The notes under the pieces: generated by a model
Database searches by the model: none
Seen by the model: the letters and a program-made list of their open reading frames with translations, nothing else
What the model was told of the DNA's origin: nothing
Assembly (NCBI GenBank): GCA_003561815.1
Contig: PWVP01000208.1
Coordinates: 1-10,635 of the forward strand
Direction of reading: 5' to 3'
Length of the DNA: 10,635 nt
Origin: Campylobacterota bacterium
GTDB taxonomy: Bacteria > Campylobacterota > Campylobacteria > Campylobacterales > SZUA-545
Shown: piece after piece, positions 6,442 through 10,635 of the stretch
How positions within the stretch are numbered: the stretch's first letter is position 1
How the letters are laid out: every line of letters starts with the position of its first letter
Program-made: the position numbers and the translations under genes

Positions 6442-7961
6442 TCAATCTTTCACTCCGCCTACGCGTGATTGTGGTGGTGGCGCTGGCCTATATAACCGTC
6501 TTTGGGGTGCTGGGGGTTTTGAGTATGCAAAACAGCCGGGGCCACCTGCTTCAGAGCGAACACGAAAAGCTCACGGTGATTTTAGAGACACTCGCCCCCA
6601 CCCTCTCGATCAATATGCAGATGGGGCTTTTGGGCGCTCTGGGTCAGCCCCTTGAGGAGCTTCATCAGCACAACCGCGATCTGCTCGCCTCACGGATTGT
6701 CGATCAGACGGGCAATGTGCTCTTTGTCCACGGTATTGATCAAAGCTGGGTCGATCGGCTCGATACCCCAAAAAGCAACACCATCTACAGCCGCATCGCG
6801 CTTCACCCCCCCTTTGAGAGCGATGTGGCACTGGGCTATCTGGAGGCGATCTACTCGCCGCGCCACTACGAGAAGATGCTGCGCGATCACACCCGATTGG
6901 GGTGGCAGCTCGGTGCGCTCTTCTTTATCGCGCTGGCTGCGATCGCGCTCTATATGGCCTACGCCTTCTTGCCGCTTAAACGGCTGGCAGAGGCGATGGG
7001 CCGCTACCGCCCCGATGCCAACCGCGCCGATCTGAGCGCCATCAAAGGCGATGGCGAACTGGCCACCATCGTCAAGGCCGCTGAGGAGATGATGGAGCGC
7101 ATCAGCCGCTACACCCGCCGTCTGGAGCAGCTCAACGCGACGCTGGAGGAGAAGGTGGCCGCCAAAACCGAGAGTCTCGAGCAGCTCAACGCCACACTGG
7201 AGGCCCGCGTGGCCAAAGAGGTGGAGAAAAACCGTCAGCAGGAGCGGCTGATGTTTCAGCAGGCCAAACAGGCGCAGATGGGGGAGATGATCAGCATGAT
7301 CGCGCATCAGTGGCGCCAACCCCTCTCGGCCATCGGCACCCTTAGCGGCAATATCCGGCTGCAGCTTCAGCTCGGCCAGGGCGACCCGGCCACCCTGATT
7401 GAGCTGCTCGGGCGCATCGACAGCCATGTCCAGCACCTCTCAAGCACCGTCAACGACTTTCGCAACCTCTTTAACCCCAACCGCCAGATGGAGCCAGTCG
7501 ATCTCGAGCAGATTATCCAGCGGGCTTTAGATATCCTCTCTAGCACCTTCAGCCGCCACCGAATCGCTACTCAAAAGTCGATTGAGCATAACCAGCCGGT
7601 CTACACCTACCCCAACGAGATCCTCCAGTCGGTCCTGGGGATCTTAAAAAACGCCGCCGATGTACTGATTGAGCGCGAGATTGCCGCCCCCTGTGTTATG
7701 ATCGCACTGGATGCCAAAGAGGGGGGCGCTGTGCTGAGCATCGGCGATAACGCTGGCGGTGTGCCGCCGGAGCTGACAGAGCGGATCTTTGAGCCCTACT
7801 TCTCCACCAAAGATGCCAAAAACGGAACCGGCCTGGGGCTCTACATGGCCAAAACCTTGATCGAGCAGCACTGCCAGGGGCAGCTTCGCCTCGAAAACAG
7901 CGCTCTAGGCGCACGCTTTATCATCACCCTAAGCCACGAAGGAGAGCGCCTTGATACCTGA
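6438..7961 (+). CDS. membrane sensor histidine kinase with YfiN-like periplasmic domain
   Basis: The 507-residue protein has a first membrane helix at about 8-29, a periplasmic region of about 125 residues, a second helix at about 155-178, a HAMP-like linker (about 178-228), a coiled coil, then kinase core. The phospho-acceptor is H290 in I-A-H-Q-W-R-Q-P-L. ATP-binding boxes are N405 (L-K-N-A-A-D), D437-N-A-G-G, F451-E-P-Y-F and G463-T-G-L-G-L. The periplasmic part (L-A-P-T-L-S-I-N-M near 52-60, then I-V-D-Q-T-G-N-V-L-F near 87-96) resembles the CHASE8-type sensor of YfiN; this is inference. It starts at the ATGA overlap with the YfiR-like gene and its end overlaps the TTG start of the receiver-kinase by 11 bases. 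It is probably controlled by the periplasmic protein encoded just upstream and phosphorylates the downstream receiver. Confidence 0.92.
   Translation: MINLSLRLRVIVVVALAYITVFGVLGVLSMQNSRGHLLQSEHEKLTVILETLAPTLSINMQMGLLGALGQPLEELHQHNRDLLASRIVDQTGNVLFVHGIDQSWVDRLDTPKSNTIYSRIALHPPFESDVALGYLEAIYSPRHYEKMLRDHTRLGWQLGALFFIALAAIALYMAYAFLPLKRLAEAMGRYRPDANRADLSAIKGDGELATIVKAAEEMMERISRYTRRLEQLNATLEEKVAAKTESLEQLNATLEARVAKEVEKNRQQERLMFQQAKQAQMGEMISMIAHQWRQPLSAIGTLSGNIRLQLQLGQGDPATLIELLGRIDSHVQHLSSTVNDFRNLFNPNRQMEPVDLEQIIQRALDILSSTFSRHRIATQKSIEHNQPVYTYPNEILQSVLGILKNAADVLIEREIAAPCVMIALDAKEGGAVLSIGDNAGGVPPELTERIFEPYFSTKDAKNGTGLGLYMAKTLIEQHCQGQLRLENSALGARFIITLSHEGERLDT
7122..7229 (+). repeat. 54-bp tandem duplication within the kinase signalling helix
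   Basis: Two consecutive 18-codon units (7122-7175 and 7176-7229) each begin L-E-Q-L-N-A-T-L-E and end in a charged segment (units K-V-A-A-K-T-E-S and R-V-A-K-E-V-E-K). They lie in the coiled coil between the HAMP-like region and the phospho-acceptor helix. DNA copies have diverged at synonymous and a few other sites, so the duplication is not recent. Confidence 0.8.
7784..7812 (+). repeat. 29-nt perfect direct repeat, copy 1 (kinase F-box)
   Basis: These 29 bases, coding for the I-F-E-P-Y-F-S-T-K box of the membrane kinase, recur without a mismatch at 8994-9022 in the next gene, 1,210 bases downstream. Confidence 0.85.
7939..7944 (+). promoter_or_regulatory. Shine-Dalgarno deciding the TTG start of the receiver-kinase
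   Basis: AAGGAG lies six bases before TTG 7951, within the end of the preceding kinase gene. It is a near-ideal ribosome-binding site and makes the TTG start credible in the absence of a better ATG or GTG. Confidence 0.7.
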
Positions 7962-9147
7962 TGCCGCCACCTTGAAGACCTACACCGCCGATCTGCGCGT
8001 GCTGATTGTCGAGGACGATCGCGCGCTACTGGAGGAGAGTGCGGCGCTCTTTAGGCTGCTCTGCAAAGAGGTGCTCACCGCCGAGAACGGCCAGGAGGGG
8101 CTGGCGCGCTTTGAGCAGGAGGGGCCCTTTGATATCGTCATCACCGACATCTACATGCCCCGGATGGACGGTATCGAGCTCACCCGCGCCCTGCGGGCTC
8201 AAAACCCCGAGCAGAAGATCGTGGTGGTCTCGGCCCATGAGGAATCAGCCTACCTGATTGAGCTGATCAATCTAGGCGCAGATGCCTTTGTGCTCAAACC
8301 GGTGGAGATTGAGCGGCTGATGGATGGGGTCCACAAGATCGCACGGGCGCTACACAACGAACGGGCGGTGGCGGAGTTTAACGCCACGCTCCAGCAGCGC
8401 GTCGAGGAGGAGTTTACCAAACGGCGCGAGAGTGAGTCGCTGCTGATTCAGCAATCCAAGATGGCGGCGATCGGTGAGATGCTCGGCGCGATCACCCACC
8501 AGTGGCGCCAGCCCTTAACCGCCCTTTCGGTGATCCTGCAAGAGATCGAAGAGGAGAGCCAAAACCCCGAGCTTAGCCGCGATCAGATCCGCGAGGATAG
8601 CCAGGCCGGGCTGGAGCAGATTGCGTTTATGAACCAGACGGTGGAGGATTTTAAACAGCTGCTCAAGCCCGATCGTCAGCGCCAGCTTTTTGATGTGCGG
8701 GAGGCGACCTGGGCGGTTGTGCGTCTGCTCTCGAAGCTGCTGGCCAGCCACAATATCCATGTCGATCTCGATGAGAGCACGCCGATCGAGCCGGTTAGAG
8801 GCCACCCCAGCGCCTTTCGCCAGGCGATCTTAAACCTTCTAAGCAACGCCAAAGACGCCATCATCGCCCGGCGCCAAAAAGAGGGCACCCCCCAAGAGGG
8901 GCAGATCGCCATTCGCTTCGCCCAGAGCGGCGATCGCCTCACGCTGAGCATCGAGGATAACGGTGGTGGCATCGCCGCCGATACCGTGCCGCAGATCTTT
9001 GAGCCCTACTTCTCCACCAAAGGCGCTGAAGGAACCGGTATCGGGCTCTTTATCGTCAAGACCATTATCGTCAATACACTCCAAGGAAGCATCGAGGTCC
9101 AAAACGCCCCCAAAGGGGCGCGGTTTGTGATTACGCTCCAAACTTAG
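7951..9147 (+). CDS. receiver-domain histidine kinase (REC-HisKA-HATPase)
   Basis: The 398-residue cytoplasmic protein has no membrane helix. An N-terminal receiver domain (about 14-130) has the acidic pair at E21-D23, phospho-acceptor D66 in I-V-I-T-D-I-Y-M-P, S94 and K116 in L-K-P. A coiled coil (about 138-165) joins it to a kinase core with phospho-acceptor H183 (I-T-H-Q-W-R-Q-P-L) and ATP-binding boxes N295/N299, D336-N-G-G-G, F350-E-P-Y-F and G361-T-G-I-G-L. The likely role is to take phosphate from the upstream membrane kinase and adjust its own kinase activity, passing the signal to a response regulator elsewhere; it has no DNA-binding output. The start is TTG 7951, backed by AAGGAG six bases upstream, and it overlaps the previous gene by 11 bases. 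Confidence 0.92.
   Translation: MIPDAATLKTYTADLRVLIVEDDRALLEESAALFRLLCKEVLTAENGQEGLARFEQEGPFDIVITDIYMPRMDGIELTRALRAQNPEQKIVVVSAHEESAYLIELINLGADAFVLKPVEIERLMDGVHKIARALHNERAVAEFNATLQQRVEEEFTKRRESESLLIQQSKMAAIGEMLGAITHQWRQPLTALSVILQEIEEESQNPELSRDQIREDSQAGLEQIAFMNQTVEDFKQLLKPDRQRQLFDVREATWAVVRLLSKLLASHNIHVDLDESTPIEPVRGHPSAFRQAILNLLSNAKDAIIARRQKEGTPQEGQIAIRFAQSGDRLTLSIEDNGGGIAADTVPQIFEPYFSTKGAEGTGIGLFIVKTIIVNTLQGSIEVQNAPKGARFVITLQT
8994..9022 (+). repeat. 29-nt perfect direct repeat, copy 2 (receiver-kinase F-box)
   Basis: Identical to 7784-7812. The flanking codons differ, so identity stops sharply at both ends while the proteins remain similar. Confidence 0.85.
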
Positions 9148-9158
9148 GGGAGTTTTGG

Positions 9159-9164
9159 CACAAT
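9159..9164 (+). promoter_or_regulatory. possible -10 element before the 110-residue gene
   Basis: CACAAT, preceded by TTTTGG, ends six bases before ATG 9171, the same geometry as the candidate at 1929-1934. There is no good -35, and read-through from the kinase genes may be enough. Weak evidence. Confidence 0.2.
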
Positions 9165-9170
9165 GATCCT

Positions 9171-9503
9171 ATGAAGTATCAACTCGATCGCGAACAATTT
9201 GGTCAGACGATTGCCGATGCGGTGCTCGCTTCGGCCAGAAGTGAGCTGCCGGTGCTGGTCTACTTCGACCTCAACGACGGCACCTTCGATCTGACCAACG
9301 CACCACTTAGCCATAAATCCTTCACGCCGATCGTGGAGATTGATACCCAAAACAGCGACACCCCCTTTCCGGTGCACGATGAGGGGCTGCTGCGCGAAAC
9401 CCTCGAGGCGGTCTTAGAGCAGGCCAAAGGGGAGATGTTTGATCAGATGCTGCCCAACATGATTGAGCAGATCTCCCAAAGCCTTAAAACCCCGGCATCG
9501 TGA
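9171..9503 (+). CDS. unrecognised 110-residue acidic cytoplasmic protein
   Basis: I do not recognise a family. The protein has no signal peptide, no membrane helix and no cysteine, and is acidic. Predicted layout by eye is an N-terminal helix (about 7-23), a strand V-L-V-Y-F-D-L (28-34), a middle region rich in T, D, S and P (38-70), and a long C-terminal amphipathic helix region (72-105) with several Met residues. The nearest purine-rich motif, AGGGGAG (9146-9152), is too far upstream (18 bases) for a normal Shine-Dalgarno for ATG 9171. The gene follows the receiver-kinase after 23 bases and its stop overlaps the GTG start of the gamma-glutamylcyclotransferase-like gene (GTGA), so it belongs more clearly with the downstream pair. 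Coding is supported by codon usage like its neighbours and by the tight packing. Confidence 0.75.
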   Translation: MKYQLDREQFGQTIADAVLASARSELPVLVYFDLNDGTFDLTNAPLSHKSFTPIVEIDTQNSDTPFPVHDEGLLRETLEAVLEQAKGEMFDQMLPNMIEQISQSLKTPAS

Positions 9504-9910
9504 GAGTCGGCGCCCTTGCGGCCTTGCTGGTCGCCCTCCTGCTAGGGGGGTTCTGGCTCATACACGATCGTCTCAGCCACCCCGCCGGCGAGCCGCCTAA
9601 AGAGACCCCACAGCTTATCTTCGCCTACGGCACCCTCACCCACCCGCTCATACGGCGCGTCGTCACCGGCCGCTGGCTCCCCACCCAGGCAGCGGTGCTT
9701 GAGGGGTACCGCAAAGAGGGGCTGGATATTCGCCCCGACCCTTCGAGCGTGGTCACGGGGGTGGTGTTTGAGGTCCAAGGCCGCCAGCTTCAGCGCCTCG
9801 ATCGCTACGAGCAGGTCGGCGTGCGCTACGATCGCCACAGAGTCACGCTCCAGAGCGGCCAACGCGCATGGGTCTATCGCCGCATCCACGAAACGGATGA
9901 AGATGAGTAG
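9500..9910 (+). CDS. membrane-anchored gamma-glutamylcyclotransferase-like (AIG2-type) protein
   Basis: The 136-residue protein has one N-terminal hydrophobic helix (about 4-21) without a clear cleavage site, then a short linker and a compact domain of about 95 residues. That domain has the family's F-A-Y-G-T-L (41-46) binding loop, G-Y-R-K (69-72), D-P-S-S-V-V-T-G-V-V-F-E-V (80-92), and L-D-R-Y-E104, where the Glu matches the catalytic acid of gamma-glutamylcyclotransferases, followed by Y-D-R and W-V-Y. Family members cleave gamma-glutamyl amides by cyclising the glutamyl group to 5-oxoproline. A membrane anchor is unusual in this normally soluble family; which side the domain faces is unclear. 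The start is GTG overlapping the previous stop, with no Shine-Dalgarno, implying coupling. It overlaps the amidoligase start by eight bases. The C-terminus is acidic. Confidence 0.82.
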   Translation: MRVGALAALLVALLLGGFWLIHDRLSHPAGEPPKETPQLIFAYGTLTHPLIRRVVTGRWLPTQAAVLEGYRKEGLDIRPDPSSVVTGVVFEVQGRQLQRLDRYEQVGVRYDRHRVTLQSGQRAWVYRRIHETDEDE

Positions 9911-10635
9911 CCTCCACTCGCCCCCCTGGCTTAAAAACCACCACGGCCACGACCGCCACATCGGCGTGGAGATCGAGATGGGCGGGCCCACACTCAAGGC
10001 GCTGAGCCAAACGATCGCCACGCTACTTCAAGCCCGCGTACGCCCCCGTGGCCGCTTTGAACACACCCTGATCGATACACATAAACGCCACTGGCGCATC
10101 GAGATCGACTCGCGCTGGATTAAAAAGATCGGGCGCGAGCAGTCGATGGATCTGGCGACACTTCGTCGTCCGATCGAGGATCTGCTCCTTCAGGCCGCCT
10201 GCCGGTTTGTCCCGCTGGAGCTTATCTCGCCGCCTTTGACCTTTAAAGAGCTGGGTGTGATTGAGCACCTGATCGCACAGATGCGCGCCATCGGGGCGCG
10301 GGGCAGCTCTGATCAGATCTTTAACGCCTTTGGGATGCAGCTAAACCCTGAGATCCCCAGCCGGGATCCGGCGATGATTGTGGCGTTTTTGCAGTCGTTT
10401 ATCTGTCTGCAAGAGTGGCTTCAGCACCGAATCGGACGCGATATCGCCCGCCAGATCACCGGCTACGCCAGCAGCTTTCCCCTCCCCTATATCCAGCGGG
10501 TGCTTCAAGAAGAGTACCGCCCCGATCAGCAGACACTGATCGAGGAGTATCTGCAGGCCAACCCCACCCGAAACCGCGCGCTGGATCTGCTTCCGCTTCT
10601 GAGCTATCTGGACAAGAGGCGGGTCTTTCGAGCGG
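9903..10635 (+). CDS. amidoligase-family protein (carboxylate-amine ligase superfamily), 3' truncated by window edge
   Basis: The reading frame is open from ATG 9903 to the window edge, giving 244 residues. The N-terminus has H-I-G-V-E23-I-E25-M, the metal-binding acidic motif that opens the putative amidoligase family (Amidoligase_2, related to glutamate-cysteine ligase and glutamine synthetase folds). W64-R-I-E-I-D69 and E106-L-I-S-P-P-L are the next two family blocks, and F-G-M-Q-L-N-P-E (143-150) occupies the place of a later block. These enzymes are predicted to form amide bonds with ATP, joining an amine to a carboxylate of an amino acid, peptide or protein. The gene overlaps the gamma-glutamylcyclotransferase-like gene by eight bases, so the two are co-translated and presumably act on the same glutamyl bond. 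The substrate is unknown. Confidence 0.78.
   Translation, partial: MSSLHSPPWLKNHHGHDRHIGVEIEMGGPTLKALSQTIATLLQARVRPRGRFEHTLIDTHKRHWRIEIDSRWIKKIGREQSMDLATLRRPIEDLLLQAACRFVPLELISPPLTFKELGVIEHLIAQMRAIGARGSSDQIFNAFGMQLNPEIPSRDPAMIVAFLQSFICLQEWLQHRIGRDIARQITGYASSFPLPYIQRVLQEEYRPDQQTLIEEYLQANPTRNRALDLLPLLSYLDKRRVFRA

Larger units (their letters stand above)
395..8937. repeat. dispersed GCGATCGC octamers (HIP1-like), at least seven copies
   Basis: Perfect palindromes GCGATCGC are seen at 395-402, 1589-1596, 3333-3340, 3464-3471, 6169-6176, 6939-6946 and 8930-8937, all inside coding regions and on a background of very frequent GATC. They are dispersed, not arrayed, and do not mark a mobile element. 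Confidence 0.75.

Noticed and set aside
6690..7436. 248-codon minus-strand open frame across the sensor kinase
   Set aside because: Antisense to conserved kinase sequence; L/Q/H-rich product, no start context.
9105..9120. 6-bp GC stem with a 4-base loop (CGCCCC/GGGGCG) near the end of the receiver-kinase gene, possible terminator
   Set aside because: It lies inside the coding region before the stop, encodes the conserved N-A-P-K-G-A-R segment, and has no T tract after it.
9153..9170. TTGGCAC resembling the -24 half of a sigma-54 promoter
   Set aside because: The matching -12 element (TTGCA-type) is missing at the required distance, and the start codon follows too closely.
9163..9174. Four-codon mini-ORF (ATG ATC CTA TGA) preceded by GGGGAG and overlapping the start at 9171
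   Set aside because: It could couple translation to the 110-residue gene, but so short a frame arises easily by chance and the same bases are a candidate -10 element.

Overview
The window reads as a GC-rich member of the Campylobacterota (former Epsilonproteobacteria). The main clues are two histidine kinases with the H-Q-W-R-Q-P-L phospho-acceptor box that is very common in that phylum, and a large multi-cluster 4Fe-4S protein followed by a TorD-like chaperone gene, an arrangement I associate with formate dehydrogenase loci there. The assignment is inference from gene content. Base composition is unusually GC-rich for the phylum, and the sequence is strikingly rich in GATC and GCGATCGC.

Layout. 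Minus strand, 1-1782: a 545-residue Fe-S protein and, overlapping it by ATGA, the first 49 codons of a TorD/DmsD-like chaperone that runs off the left edge. Positions 1783-1941 are an AT-rich divergent intergenic region with a perfect 10-bp inverted repeat at 1870-1896. Plus strand, 1942 to the end: nine co-directional genes with no gap above 23 nt. They are a nitroreductase, thiE (GTG start), a lipoprotein monohaem cytochrome c (GTG start), a TonB-dependent receptor, a small YfiR-like (DUF4154-like) periplasmic protein with no standard start codon, a membrane histidine kinase, a receiver-plus-kinase protein (TTG start), an unrecognised 110-residue protein, a membrane-anchored gamma-glutamylcyclotransferase-like protein, and an amidoligase-family protein cut by the right edge (the last three form the tail of the run; counting the partial gene there are ten plus-strand CDSs).

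Two blocks deserve attention. First, 3639-9147 looks like a signalling chain across the whole envelope: outer-membrane receptor, periplasmic YfiR-like protein, inner-membrane kinase with a periplasmic domain resembling the YfiN-type sensor, and a cytoplasmic receiver-kinase. It parallels the YfiBNR logic but ends in histidine-aspartate phosphotransfer instead of a diguanylate cyclase. Second, 9171-10635 pairs an amidoligase with a gamma-glutamylcyclotransferase-like protein and a small unknown protein, suggesting a make-and-break amide or peptide-tagging pathway whose substrate is unknown.

No tRNA, rRNA, CRISPR array, insertion sequence or convincing intrinsic terminator was seen. The only gene-free stretch is the 159-bp divergent region.
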